Shown in pieces: positions 1 to 9,185 of a stretch of DNA of 64,000 nt; position 1 is the first letter of the stretch, and each line of letters begins with the position of its first letter. The position numbers and the translations under genes are program-made. The stretch is from Streptomyces umbrinus. GTDB lineage: Bacteria > Actinomycetota > Actinomycetes > Streptomycetales > Streptomycetaceae. The stretch lies in the NCBI RefSeq assembly GCF_030817415.1, contig NZ_JAUSZI010000002.1, forward strand, positions 248,001 through 312,000, read 5' to 3'. Under the pieces are notes generated by a model, which did not search any database, was not told the origin of the DNA, and worked only from the letters and a program-made list of their open reading frames with translations.

Positions 1-2384
1 GCATCGGCCTGCTCCTCGGAGCGGATACGCAGTTCGCCGACGGCCGTGTCGTGGCCGGCGCGCGGCACCAGGGACCGCAACGTCTGTACGTCCAGGTGCG
101 GGCCGTACAGCAGCAGCGAGGACCCCTCGAAGTCGCTGGCCCCGATCGCCGTCAGGTCACGGTTGTCGGCGAGCAGCAGTCGTTCCCTGGACGGTGTTGT
201 GCCGCGGACCGGACCCAGCGCCGGGTCCTGGAGTACGTCGTCGGGGAGGGGGCCGGCGACACGCAGGTGCATTTTCCTGCCGTGCAAGGTGATGGTGAGC
301 CGGTCGCCCGCGCGGGCCCCGGTGGCCAGCACCCGGACGTCCGTACCGGGCCGCGGGCCGGTGAGCCCGGCGGCGTCCAGTGCGCGGGCCGCGGGCGAGT
401 GAGGCGCTGCCGCCCGCAGGCGTGCGCCGTCGATGCCGACCAGGCTCGCGATGCCGTACCGGCTGCCGCTGGTCGCGCTCGTCGGGTCCACCCGCAGCTG
501 CCGGACGCTGACGGTCTCGCGTACCCCGCGCACCTGGGCCAGCCGCTCGGCGACGGCAGGGCTGCGCTGTGCGCCGAGGTAGGAGGCGTCCGCGCCGACC
601 TGCCATCCGGCGGCCTCACGGCGCCCCTCCGCCAGTGTCCCGGCCACGAAGCCGCCGAACACGGCTCCGGCCAAGGTCACCACCAGGACCAGCAGGGCGA
701 GGGCCCGCGCGGGCGCTTCTTTCGCTGCCCGGGAGAGCGCGATCAGCGTCACCACGCCGCGTCTGCGGGCCGAGAAGCGCGCCAGGATCCGTACCGGCAG
801 CGGGTAACAGCGCACCAGCACAGCGACGGTTGCGAGTCCCAGCAGCGCGGGCACCGCGGCCAGCAGCGGGTCCGGTCCGGCCTCGGCAGCCGTCCCCCGC
901 GTCCGCAGCGCGACGACACCGGCCGCGGCCAGGAGCAGGACCACTGCCTCGGCAGTCAGGCGGCGGCCCGCCGCGTGCGGGGCCGGGCCGTGTCCGGTGC
1001 GCGCGGTTCGGTCGCGCAGGGCATGCCAGGTCAGCGCGGGCAGCAACAACCACACCAGCCCGGCCACCAGCAGCGCCTGCCCGTAGGCGGGCGAAGGGCC
1101 GGGCAGCGAGCGGGCGGCGGCGATGCCCGCCACGAGCCCGAGCAGCACGGCCGGCGCCGTATGGACCGCCCTCGCCAGCGCCAGGCCCGTCGCGGAGGCG
1201 CCGCGGGCACGCTGCAGCCGATGCGCGTCCAGGCTGCGGCGCACCGCGAGCAGCGCGGTCACCGCGGCGGCGAGCAGGCCGACGACGAGCAGGGACGCCA
1301 GCGCGAAGGAGATCACGGCGCGGCCCTGGCGCCATTGCCGGCCGAAGTCGGCGAGCGCGTCGGGAAGATGCGTGCTGTGCTGCAGGGTGGAAGCCGGGTG
1401 CGGGCCGATCTCGCAGAACATACCGCCGTAGTCGGCGATGTCACCGCAGAAGACGGACCGCGCGTCATCCGGGTAACGCACCAGCAGCCGCTGCAGCTCC
1501 CCCTGACCCCGCTCCCCCGCGAACCGTGCGGCGGTCCCCTCATCAAGATCCAGGCGCATTCCCCACGTGACCGTCAGGACCGCCCCGGCCTGCGCCTGCA
1601 GAGCCGTGACAGTACCGGGCGCCACCAGCGCGCGGGCCTCCCAGTCCAGCCCGGCAGCGCTACGCGGCGGAAACCGTGACGGGCCCGCCAGCAACGGCAC
1701 CTCATGCCACAACCGGTCCCCACCTGCAGCGCCGGCGCCCTTCGCGTCAGCACCCTTGCTGCCGGAGCCGTCCGCAGTGAAGAACCCGACGACCACAGCG
1801 GTGGCCTGGACATTTTCCAACGCGCCGGGACTGAGCGGGAGTTCCTGCCCCAGCCGCAGCTTCAGCGCATCACGCGTCCGGGTGGAGACGGCAATCTCCA
1901 CACCCTTACCGCGCCGGGCGGGCGGCCGCCCCTCCACGTAGGCCCCGCGCCCGGGCGCGTCGGAGGCATACACCAGGCCCAGACCCACCTCCCCCGCTCC
2001 CGCAGCGGTGCGCAGGAGCGGCAGCTCCACCCGCGTCGAGTCGTGCACGAGGCCGCCGTTCAGGGCATCGGGAGCCGCGTTGGCGATCACCTCGGTGACC
2101 GGGAGCAGGTCCTCGGCCAGGTCACTCGCCCAGGCATCGGCGTCCGCGCTGTCCGCCGGCTCGAACCGCGCGCTGAACAGGATGCCGGGCTCCACTTGTT
2201 GCTCCTGCTCCAGCCGCGAGGCCAGAGCCCGCCCGGCGAGCCGCTCCAGGAGTCCGGGACCTGCGGCGGCGACCGCGGTGAGCAGCGCCACCAGCACAGC
2301 CAGGCAGACCAGCAACGGCACATCGGCGCGCACCTCGCGCACAGCGACCCAGCGCAGCGGCCGTACCGAGCGCCTCACCTTCAC
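1..2384 (-). CDS. FtsX-like ABC transporter permease (partial, C-terminus outside window)
   Basis: Reading the minus strand from the GTG at 2384 gives a frame with no stop that runs off the left edge after about 794 codons. It has a basic N-terminus, one membrane segment near residues 20-40, a long extracytoplasmic region, then hydrophobic clusters near residues 355-385 and 555-585 of the kind seen in FtsX/MacB permeases. The GTG overlaps the TGA of the upstream permease (GTGA at 2381-2384), so the two are probably translationally coupled and may form one transporter. No ATPase gene is visible; it may lie beyond the left edge. Substrate unknown. The family call is firm, the precise role is not. 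Confidence 0.8.
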   Translation of the reverse strand, partial: MKVRRSVRPLRWVAVREVRADVPLLVCLAVLVALLTAVAAAGPGLLERLAGRALASRLEQEQQVEPGILFSARFEPADSADADAWASDLAEDLLPVTEVIANAAPDALNGGLVHDSTRVELPLLRTAAGAGEVGLGLVYASDAPGRGAYVEGRPPARRGKGVEIAVSTRTRDALKLRLGQELPLSPGALENVQATAVVVGFFTADGSGSKGADAKGAGAAGGDRLWHEVPLLAGPSRFPPRSAAGLDWEARALVAPGTVTALQAQAGAVLTVTWGMRLDLDEGTAARFAGERGQGELQRLLVRYPDDARSVFCGDIADYGGMFCEIGPHPASTLQHSTHLPDALADFGRQWRQGRAVISFALASLLVVGLLAAAVTALLAVRRSLDAHRLQRARGASATGLALARAVHTAPAVLLGLVAGIAAARSLPGPSPAYGQALLVAGLVWLLLPALTWHALRDRTARTGHGPAPHAAGRRLTAEAVVLLLAAAGVVALRTRGTAAEAGPDPLLAAVPALLGLATVAVLVRCYPLPVRILARFSARRRGVVTLIALSRAAKEAPARALALLVLVVTLAGAVFGGFVAGTLAEGRREAAGWQVGADASYLGAQRSPAVAERLAQVRGVRETVSVRQLRVDPTSATSGSRYGIASLVGIDGARLRAAAPHSPAARALDAAGLTGPRPGTDVRVLATGARAGDRLTITLHGRKMHLRVAGPLPDDVLQDPALGPVRGTTPSRERLLLADNRDLTAIGASDFEGSSLLLYGPHLDVQTLRSLVPRAGHDTAVGELRIRSEEQAD

Positions 2385-5300
2385 CGGTCCTCCCCCGCGC
2401 GCAGCACCCGCGCCAGATCGACCCGCCCCAAAAAGCGAGCGGCGACCGTCACGACCGCGCAGATCACCAGCGTCGTCGCCCCCGCCGTGAGAGCCACCCG
2501 CGCCCAGGGCACGTCGGTGAGCAGCCCCGGGTAAACCGGCCTGCCGGTGTCATCGACCGTCACCACTGGCATCACCAGTGCAGCCAGCACGGTCCCCAGC
2601 ACCGTGCCCAGCACCGCCGCCACCGCAGCCAGCACCAGCTGCTCCGTCCACAGATACGCCGCCAACTGCCCACGCCGCACACCCAAAGCCCGCAGCAACG
2701 CGAACTCCCGCGTCCTGGCCCGTACCGACAGCGCCGTATGCAGCGTGAAGCCGACGACCGCGAACGCGGGCGCCAGGACCAGACACAGGGTCAGTGCCCC
2801 GCGTGCCCCCTGCCGCAGCGGATCGGCGGCCAGTCGGGCCCGCATCTGCGGCACGTCGACAGCCGTACCCAGGCGGGGATCGGCACGCACAGCCCTCAGC
2901 GCGGCCGCCGCGTCCCCGTTCTCGGCGGCCACCCACCAGGCGGAATCGGCAGCCGGCAGGGTTCCGCCGAGCACGAACTGGGCGGCCAACGCCCGGGAGT
3001 CGGCCAGCAGCCGCGGCCGGTCACGGTCCGCGCCCGGCACCGCGTCGATCGTCCCTACGATCCTGATGCGGGCCGTGCCGCCGCCGGCGCGCTGCACTGT
3101 GACCGTGTCCCCCACCCGGGCAACGCCCGAGGACAGCAGCATGCGGTCGGCCAGCGCGGGCACAGGCGGACTCCCCTTGGCACGGTCGGTGCCCAGCCGC
3201 ACGCTCCAGGTCGGGTACTTGAGCGTGGTGTCCGGTCCGCGCAGCACAGCGTCCAGGAGCGTGCCGGGCGCCGACCGGTCGGAACACAGCACCGGCCCCG
3301 GAGCACTCCCGGGCAGCCGGCGTGCCCTGGCACCAGGGCATCCGGCGATCTTCCGGTCCGGGGCGTCGGTACGCAGGTCGTGCCAGGCAGCAGGCCGGGT
3401 GAGGCCGGGTACGCGGTCGACGGAGAAGTGGTAGGTACGCCGTACTCTCTCGCCGGTCATGCTCACCCCGAGCTGGACGATCCGTGCGCCTTCGCGGGCG
3501 ACCGGGACCTTCAGGCGCACGGTACGGGCCGCACCACCGGTGTCCTTGAGGACGGCCTCGCTCGCTCGGGTGAGACCATCGGCGTCCACGAAGTGCACGG
3601 TGAGCGTGAGGGGCACCGGGGTGCCTGGCCCGTCGGCGGACAGTCGTACACGCAACGGGAGTTCACCCGCCGCACCACTCAACGGCAGCCCGTGGACGGG
3701 AATGTTCCGGCCCAGCGGAGCGATCAGCTCGGACACCGGCCGGTCACTGAGGTCGGGACGCAGGGCCGGGGCTGGGCCGCGTGCGGTGTTGACACCGGTG
3801 ACGGTGACCCAGCTCTGGCCGAGGTAACCGTTCGCCTCCACCATCGGAGTCACCGCCCCGGCGCCCGGCAGTGCGCCGTACGCGGCGCGCCGCTCGGCCG
3901 TCGCGAGCCGCTCACCCGGGACGATCCGCAGGTCGGCACCGACCCTGAACACCGCCTGGTCGTGGTCGCCACGGTCCAGGATGGCCAGTGCGGTGCTGCT
4001 CAGCGCGGCAACGGCCAGGGCGAGTGTCACCAGCAGCGCCGGACCGGCATGCCGCGCAGCACGCCGCGCGATCTGCCAGCCGCCCAGCGGCAGCACCAGT
4101 CCGGTGCCGCGCCGCGCGAGGGGATCCGCGATACGCGCGGCCAGTGGCAGCGCCCGCAGCACCAGCAACGCCGCTGCACACGTCATCGCCACCGGCGCAA
4201 GCACCAGCACCGGGTCGACTCCCCCACCGGTGACCGGCGACCGGTACTGCCGCAACTGCAGCCAGCCCAGCACCGCAACAGCGGCCAGCGCCACATCCGC
4301 GCCCAGCCGCTGCGCCCCCGCGAACCGTCCCAGGCGCAGCCGGAGCCTGCGCACCGCCTGCCGGTCACGCACGGTCCGGATGGTCGGCCACAGCAACGCC
4401 GTACCGTGCACCACAACAGCCAGCAGCGCTGCCACCCAGCCCGCCGCCAACGTCGCCGTCGCCGGCACATCGCCAGGAATCAGACCGGCCCCGTCCAGAA
4501 GACGCAACAGCGGACCGGCAAGGAACGGCGCGGCCGCTCCCGCCGGCACCGCAACCACCGCCCACTGCAACGCCGTTGCCACAGCCAGCCGTAACGTTCC
4601 GGCACCCCGCGCGGCGAGCAACGCAAGCTCGGCACGACGGTGCTCGGCGAGCTGACGCGCAGTGAGTACGAGAGCAGCCACAGCCAGGGCAGCGAGCAGC
4701 GTCGCCGGAATGTAGAGACCGGCACGCGCCACAGCGATCGGGGTCGTCAGGTCGTCGAGAGCGTTGTCGAGCGTGGACCTGACCTCCAGCTCGGCCGTGA
4801 GCGGAGCACCGCGGAAGACGGACAGCGAAACGTCACTGCCGCCGAACGCGTCGGCACGCCGCTGCAACGGCCCGATGTCACCGAGCCCAAGCCCGCCTGT
4901 GTCCGGCACACCCAGCCACAACGCATCGGCGTCCCTGGTCAGATCCGGCACCGCCGCAAGCGCCTGACGCGACACCAGCACCATCGACTCGGGCGTCCTG
5001 AAGGTGGGACTCAGACTCGCCCAGACGGCCGGGCTGCGGCCGCCCACCCGGTACAGCCCGGCCACCCGCATCCGGACCTGCCGCCCGCTGTCGGGCTGCA
5101 CCCGCAGTTCGTCGCCGGGCCGCACCGCGAGTTCCGCGGCAAACACCTCACTCACCGCGGTCTCGACCACCCCACCACCGCCACCCGTCCGCGGCCAGCG
5201 CCCGGACACCAACTCGGCATGCCGCTGCGGCTCCTGAAGGGCAACGAGAGTGGCGACAGCGTCGTCCCGCCGACGGCCGTCCGCCTCGGTCACACTGAGT

Positions 5301-5620
5301 GCGGCGGACCGGCTGGCCGGGACCCGTAACGCGGACCAGGTGTGATGCGGTACGCCACCGAAGGCGCGGTCGACGGCAGCGCGTACCAGGCCATCGACTT
5401 CTCCCGCACCGCGCGGCCGGTACGCTCCGGAGACCTCGACCACCGCCCCCGGATCACGGGCCAGCCGTCGCTGTATCCCGCCCTCGACGGCCTTCTCGGT
5501 GAGCGCCGCGAGCGCGGCCAGGACGGTGGCGGCGAGCAGCACCGCAAGGCCCGCGGCCCCCAGCACCAGTCCATGGTGCGCGGTTCCACGCACTGCGGTA
5601 GGCGCACGTCTCCCGCTCAA
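2381..5620 (-). CDS. FtsX-like ABC transporter permease
   Basis: About 1,080 residues. An N-terminal membrane segment (about residues 18-40) precedes a large periplasm-like domain. A central membrane block follows around residues 300-450, then a second extracytoplasmic domain, and a C-terminal FtsX block near residues 950-1075 containing RTREFALLRALGVRRGQL, the usual cytoplasmic loop of this family. The frame stays open upstream to 5770, but I chose the TTG at 5620 because GGGGGAG lies 9 bases ahead and the protein then starts just before the first membrane segment. GTG at 5593 is an alternative. It overlaps the next permease by 4 bases. Such paired permeases often export peptides or lipids or sense envelope stress; substrate unknown. 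Confidence 0.85.
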   Translation of the reverse strand: MSGRRAPTAVRGTAHHGLVLGAAGLAVLLAATVLAALAALTEKAVEGGIQRRLARDPGAVVEVSGAYRPRGAGEVDGLVRAAVDRAFGGVPHHTWSALRVPASRSAALSVTEADGRRRDDAVATLVALQEPQRHAELVSGRWPRTGGGGGVVETAVSEVFAAELAVRPGDELRVQPDSGRQVRMRVAGLYRVGGRSPAVWASLSPTFRTPESMVLVSRQALAAVPDLTRDADALWLGVPDTGGLGLGDIGPLQRRADAFGGSDVSLSVFRGAPLTAELEVRSTLDNALDDLTTPIAVARAGLYIPATLLAALAVAALVLTARQLAEHRRAELALLAARGAGTLRLAVATALQWAVVAVPAGAAAPFLAGPLLRLLDGAGLIPGDVPATATLAAGWVAALLAVVVHGTALLWPTIRTVRDRQAVRRLRLRLGRFAGAQRLGADVALAAVAVLGWLQLRQYRSPVTGGGVDPVLVLAPVAMTCAAALLVLRALPLAARIADPLARRGTGLVLPLGGWQIARRAARHAGPALLVTLALAVAALSSTALAILDRGDHDQAVFRVGADLRIVPGERLATAERRAAYGALPGAGAVTPMVEANGYLGQSWVTVTGVNTARGPAPALRPDLSDRPVSELIAPLGRNIPVHGLPLSGAAGELPLRVRLSADGPGTPVPLTLTVHFVDADGLTRASEAVLKDTGGAARTVRLKVPVAREGARIVQLGVSMTGERVRRTYHFSVDRVPGLTRPAAWHDLRTDAPDRKIAGCPGARARRLPGSAPGPVLCSDRSAPGTLLDAVLRGPDTTLKYPTWSVRLGTDRAKGSPPVPALADRMLLSSGVARVGDTVTVQRAGGGTARIRIVGTIDAVPGADRDRPRLLADSRALAAQFVLGGTLPAADSAWWVAAENGDAAAALRAVRADPRLGTAVDVPQMRARLAADPLRQGARGALTLCLVLAPAFAVVGFTLHTALSVRARTREFALLRALGVRRGQLAAYLWTEQLVLAAVAAVLGTVLGTVLAALVMPVVTVDDTGRPVYPGLLTDVPWARVALTAGATTLVICAVVTVAARFLGRVDLARVLRAGEDR

Positions 5621-5846
5621 CTCGCCGGTCTCCCCCCGTATGACCCGCCACAGTATGGGTCCCTGTGTCCGAGACCCGCAATCATCCGGATCGGCCCGCC
5701 GAAACCGGCGCCCATGCCCAACGGGACGAGATCTGTGCCCAACAGGGCCTGAACCGACCCCACACATCAAGCCGGAACTTCTCCTCGTACCGAAACCCAG
5801 CCACTGGCTTTGGCGCGGCCATCGCGACGGACACTACGATCGAGGG

Positions 5847-6242
5847 GTGACGATCAAGTACGAGTGGCGGGGTGACTTCGGCAACGCTGCCCTCAACGCG
5901 CTCCACGCTGACGGATTCGACCACCCGGTCGCTCAGACCGACTGGCGAGAACGACTTGAACGTCGCAGTCTCGGCTGGGTCTGCGCCTGGGAGGACGGGT
6001 CCCTGATCGGCTTCGTGAACGTCGTCTGGGACGGTGGCGTCCATGCCTTCATCCTGGACACAGTGGTCGCACGGCATCGCCGGGCGAGCGGTATCGGTGC
6101 CGCCCTGGTCGCAACCGCAGCCCACGAAGCCCGTGCTGCGAAGTGCGAGTGGCTCCACGTCGACTTCGAGGAGCACCTGCGTTCGTTCTATTTCGATGCC
6201 TGCGGCTTCAAGGAGACGGCAGCCGGTCTCATTGCTCTATAG
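5847..6242 (+). CDS. GNAT family N-acetyltransferase
   Basis: A 131-residue protein with the GNAT core. A beta-rich N-terminus leads into LIGFVNVVWDGGVHAFILDT, then the acetyl-CoA loop of the R/Q-x-x-G-x-G/A type seen as RRASGIGAAL, then a C-terminal strand and helix ending FYFDACGFKET. It would transfer an acetyl group from acetyl-CoA to an amine; the substrate cannot be read from sequence. GTG at 5847 follows CGAGG and gives the normal family length. The frame is open further upstream, but that part overlaps the permease promoter side and looks non-coding. It is divergent from the permease gene at 5620. Confidence 0.8.
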   Translation: MTIKYEWRGDFGNAALNALHADGFDHPVAQTDWRERLERRSLGWVCAWEDGSLIGFVNVVWDGGVHAFILDTVVARHRRASGIGAALVATAAHEARAAKCEWLHVDFEEHLRSFYFDACGFKETAAGLIAL

Positions 6243-6394
6243 CTCCGTGGGCAAAGGCGCACAGGACCAGGAGCGTGATCAGCAAGCCCGCTTGGAGGGC
6301 CGAAGTCCGTGCGCACAGCGACCTGCAACGGTCACCATGGTGAAGGCCACTGGGACCAGGCGTCTCGCCTCCGGTCATGGAATCCGCACGGCGC
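6243..6394. other. short intergenic segment left of the IS701 element
   Basis: I see no gene here. It separates the acetyltransferase stop from the left end of the insertion sequence. A short minus-strand frame encodes one hydrophobic stretch but has no convincing start or ribosome site. Confidence 0.4.
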
Positions 6395-6398
6395 CTAG

Positions 6399-6509
6399 TA
6401 CTCCAGTTGCGGTTCTCCATATGCCCTGGTCAGGTGGCTCTTTTGGTGTGTAATTGGCTGACGCCTCGTCAGGGCGGCGGTGGTTCGTGACTCACCCGAT
6501 CGGGGTGCG
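6399..6509 (+). repeat. left terminal inverted repeat of the IS701 element
   Basis: About 111 bp, matching the complement of 7829-7939 with a single difference that I can see (G near 6436 against A). The flanking palindromic CTAG makes the visible repeat 115 bp. The last codons of the transposase (stop at 6492) lie inside this repeat. Confidence 0.85.
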
Positions 6510-7817
6510 CGCGGTGCTGATAGTGGCAGTGGCGGGCGACGGCCTGGTGGCGGCGTCGCCATCGGGACCAGTGGAGACGGCGCCGAGGTGAGTGGTGCCG
6601 GGCTGCGGAGGAATGGGCAAGGTCCAACAGCCTTCGGATTTCTGCCACGGTGAGGGGAACGAGGCTGCTCGAACCGTTTCTCCGGCCCCCTTTTCGAGGG
6701 CATGGGCGGTCATCGCCGCCAGGAAGGCGTGCGCGAGCATGGCCAGGGTGATGTGGCGGTACCAGCCGACGTAGCGGCGGACTTCGTACTGATCCAGGCC
6801 GCATTCGTTCTTCGCGGCCTGGAAGCACTCCTCGATGGCCCACCGGGCGCCGGCGACCCAGACGAGTTCGGCTACCGTGACGTCTGCCTGGGCGAAGGCG
6901 AGGTAGTAGGCGATCTCCTCGGGACGCGCCAGGCTGCGGCGGGCCAGAACCCAGCGGTAGTGGGTGGGATCGCAACCGTCGATGGTGGGCAGCTTGGCCG
7001 CGGCCCAGTCGTAGACCCGCGGCCCCTTCGCCCCGTCCCCGCAGGAGATCCGCTCCCACGCCTCGGCCGGGGCGCCGGCCAGGACATGGTCGATGCGCCA
7101 ACTGCCCGCAGGCGTCTTGACCTGCTGGGACTTGGGCACCGCCAGGACGTATCCGACGCGGGCTTCCTCCAGGATCTGCCGGAAGTGCCACTCCTGTCCG
7201 TAGGCCGCATCGGCGGTCACCCAGGCGATCGGCAGGGCAGAGTCCAGCGCCCGCCGGACCATGGCGCGTGCGAGTTCCGGCTTGGTCGCGAAGGACCTGC
7301 CCTCCGGGATTCGGGCGGCGCGGCACCGGTCCGGATCTCCGGTCCAGGACTTGGGCAGGTAGAGCTCGCGGTCCACCAGGGCCCTGCCCTTGGCGGAGGC
7401 GTAGGCGGCGAACACCCCGATCTGGCAGTTTTCCGTGCGGCCTGCGGTGCCGGAATATTGGCGTTGTACTCCGGCGGAGATGGTGCCCTTCTTGAGGAAG
7501 CCGGTGTCGTCGACGATCAGCACACCGTCCGGCTGCCCGAGCCGCTCAGCAACGTAATTCTGCAGGTCATCACGGATCTCGTCGGGTTCCCACTGGCACC
7601 ACGACAGCAGCCGCTGCAACCCGTAGGGAGTGGCGTTGCCTGCGTGCTCGGCCAACTGCCAGCTGTTCTTCCGACCTACCGGTCCCAACAGGCCGCGGAC
7701 GTAGTCCCGCATCCGCCGCCGCGGCTCGACGCGGCCGAACCGCTCTCCCACCCGGAGCAGCAGCGACTCCAACTCGGCATCCCACAGGCCTACTTCGACA
7801 TCGATCTCCGGCTCCAT
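6492..7817 (-). CDS. IS701 family transposase
   Basis: A 441-residue DDE transposase. The motif VLIVDDTGFLKKG (near residue 100) carries the first acidic residue, AWVTADAAYGQEW (near residue 200) the second, and the WAIEECFQAAKNECGLDQYEVR block (near residues 328-349) the Glu of the YREK-like region. The length is normal for the family and I see no frameshift, so it is probably functional. ATG at 7817 lies 11 bp inside the right repeat; the stop falls inside the left repeat. Confidence 0.9.
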   Translation of the reverse strand: MEPEIDVEVGLWDAELESLLLRVGERFGRVEPRRRMRDYVRGLLGPVGRKNSWQLAEHAGNATPYGLQRLLSWCQWEPDEIRDDLQNYVAERLGQPDGVLIVDDTGFLKKGTISAGVQRQYSGTAGRTENCQIGVFAAYASAKGRALVDRELYLPKSWTGDPDRCRAARIPEGRSFATKPELARAMVRRALDSALPIAWVTADAAYGQEWHFRQILEEARVGYVLAVPKSQQVKTPAGSWRIDHVLAGAPAEAWERISCGDGAKGPRVYDWAAAKLPTIDGCDPTHYRWVLARRSLARPEEIAYYLAFAQADVTVAELVWVAGARWAIEECFQAAKNECGLDQYEVRRYVGWYRHITLAMLAHAFLAAMTAHALEKGAGETVRAASFPSPWQKSEGCWTLPIPPQPGTTHLGAVSTGPDGDAATRPSPATATISTARTPIG

Positions 7818-7828
7818 AACCGGTTCAA

Positions 7829-7939
7829 CGCACCCCGATCGGGTGAGTCACGAACCACCGCCGCCCTGACGAGGCGTCAGCCAATTACACACCAAAAGAG
7901 CCATCTGACCAGGGCATATGGAGAACCGCAACTGGAGTA
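7829..7939 (-). repeat. right terminal inverted repeat of the IS701 element
   Basis: Complement of 6399-6509. It lies directly upstream of the transposase start (7817) and so must hold the transposase promoter and leader. This is very long for IS ends, where 15-40 bp is usual. Confidence 0.85.
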
Positions 7940-7951
7940 CTAGGACCGGAG

Positions 7952-8482
7952 CTACAGGTATCCCGGCTCGCCGGTAGCGACAAACCGCGTCAGGGATCGT
8001 TCCAGCAACTCCAGGAACTCCCTCAGGCCGTCTGCCACCCTGTCCACCTCAGTAGAGTCCAACGACGCTGTCCGCGTCCGGTACACCGCCCCATCCTGGT
8101 CGGCCACATACAGCAGGCCGGCACCATTTGAACCAACGACCAAGCCACAGTGCTCCTGGTTCGCGCCGATACGAACTGAGCCGTACTCAGTGAGCCGTTG
8201 CAGGACTTTGCTCACGGAATCGACGAAGTAACCGTTGCCGACGTCCTCCCATGTGACCTCGCCAACGCTTTCGTAGAATGCGACCAAATCACCTGCCGCG
8301 ACGTCCACTTGAACCAGAGCGCGGGCCGCTTCTTGATCGTCATGGTTGGCCGATCGGACCTGATTGGTCCCCGGAGGGAACCCGTGCCGACGCTCGAACT
8401 CCTCTGTCATCGCGTTCAAGACATCTGACGCCTTGCCCACCCACGACGACAGCCAGGCATGTGACAACGATCGCTCACTCAT
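7952..8482 (-). CDS. SUKH (SMI1/KNR4)-like protein
   Basis: A 176-residue soluble protein with no signal peptide or membrane segment. The stretch LVAFYESVGEVTWEDVGNGY (near residues 69-88) resembles the alpha-beta core of SUKH-superfamily proteins, where an LxxFY..xG..W..xxNGY pattern is common. Many such proteins in actinobacteria are immunity proteins against contact-dependent toxins or antitoxin-like partners; no toxin gene is next to it here. Its stop lies only 9 bp from the end of the IS701 element, so the insertion just missed it. The family assignment is from pattern alone. Confidence 0.6.
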   Translation of the reverse strand: MSERSLSHAWLSSWVGKASDVLNAMTEEFERRHGFPPGTNQVRSANHDDQEAARALVQVDVAAGDLVAFYESVGEVTWEDVGNGYFVDSVSKVLQRLTEYGSVRIGANQEHCGLVVGSNGAGLLYVADQDGAVYRTRTASLDSTEVDRVADGLREFLELLERSLTRFVATGEPGYL

Positions 8483-8781
8483 GAGGCCGGATCATGGCAT
8501 GCATCGCAGAAGCCAACCGGGAAGAACCAACCCATCACGCATCAAGGGCTCGCAATGAACTGACTTGTCGGTAGGTGATGAGGCAACAGGCCAGTCTCAG
8601 TACGACCTGATGGATGTCGACTCGCCCCGGCTACTGCACTCGCTCGGCCTCCTCCCGTAACGCCGCAAGCGACCTGGACGGACGAACCACGCCCATCTCC
8701 CCCGTCGACGACGGGAGTTCATGCCCGCCCCGCCCAAAGTAGCGATCACGTTCGGAAGGCGGAGGCTTCTGAGACCCGACA
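8483..8781. other. gene-poor stretch with a possible transposase C-terminal scrap
   Basis: No intact gene is seen. On the minus strand near 8540-8625 one frame reads VDIHQVVLRLACCLITYRQV, which looks like the C-terminal end of some IS transposases, but it is too short to assign. The rest shows nothing I can support. Confidence 0.3.
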
Positions 8782-8797
8782 CCTGACATCTGTCAGG
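8782..8797. promoter_or_regulatory. CCTGACA-TC-TGTCAGG inverted repeat, operator-like
   Basis: A perfect 7-bp inverted repeat with a 2-bp spacer, followed by ACCGGTGCGGT. A very similar block occurs in the opposite orientation at about 29000-29064 upstream of the ABC exporter operon. It probably binds a dimeric regulator acting on whatever once followed at 8875. Confidence 0.5.
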
Positions 8798-8874
8798 ACC
8801 GGTGCGGTCGGCCTCCTTCTAGCCTTGCGGGGCGCAAGCACACCCCCCACGTCATTCCAGCCGCAAGGAGCGCC

Positions 8875-9093
8875 ATGTCGCTGTGCACCCGTACGGCCGC
8901 CACGCCGAACGCGGCCGCTTCGTTCGTCGGTTTTGCCGGACTCGCGCCGACGGCATCAGCCAGCGCGCCGGCTGCCGCGGCGTCAGCACCGATACGTACG
9001 GGTGCTGAGGGCCCTGCGACGGGTCCGGTCGGGTACGGGGCGCGGGACCACCGGGGACTGCTGCCCAGGTCCGCCGCGAGACCACGGGGTTGA
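8875..9093 (+). CDS. short hypothetical protein, doubtful
   Basis: A 72-codon frame whose ATG follows AAGGAG at a good distance and lies behind the operator-like repeat at 8782. The translation is rich in Ala, Pro and Thr; the first 30 residues loosely resemble an export signal (MSLCTRTAATPNAAASFVGF) and the rest has no recognisable domain. It may be the 5' end of a gene whose remainder was lost. Confidence 0.3.
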   Translation: MSLCTRTAATPNAAASFVGFAGLAPTASASAPAAAASAPIRTGAEGPATGPVGYGARDHRGLLPRSAARPRG

Positions 9094-9185
9094 CGCGCGG
9101 CGGACCACGTCACCGTCGCCCTTCCTCTCCGTGGCCGCCCTGGCCCGCACCACTGCCCCGTTCACAATCAACGCGAGAGGATGTC

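Larger units (their letters stand above)
6399..7939 (-). mobile_element. IS701-family insertion sequence, complete
   Basis: A 1,541-bp element beginning TACTCCAGTTGC at one end and its complement at the other, with terminal inverted repeats of about 111 bp. CTAG lies immediately outside both ends (6395-6398 and 7940-7943), consistent with a 4-bp target duplication; IS701-group elements are known for 4-bp duplications at YTAR-type sites. It carries a single full-length transposase gene. It sits between the GNAT gene and the SUKH-like gene without obviously breaking either. Confidence 0.85.
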
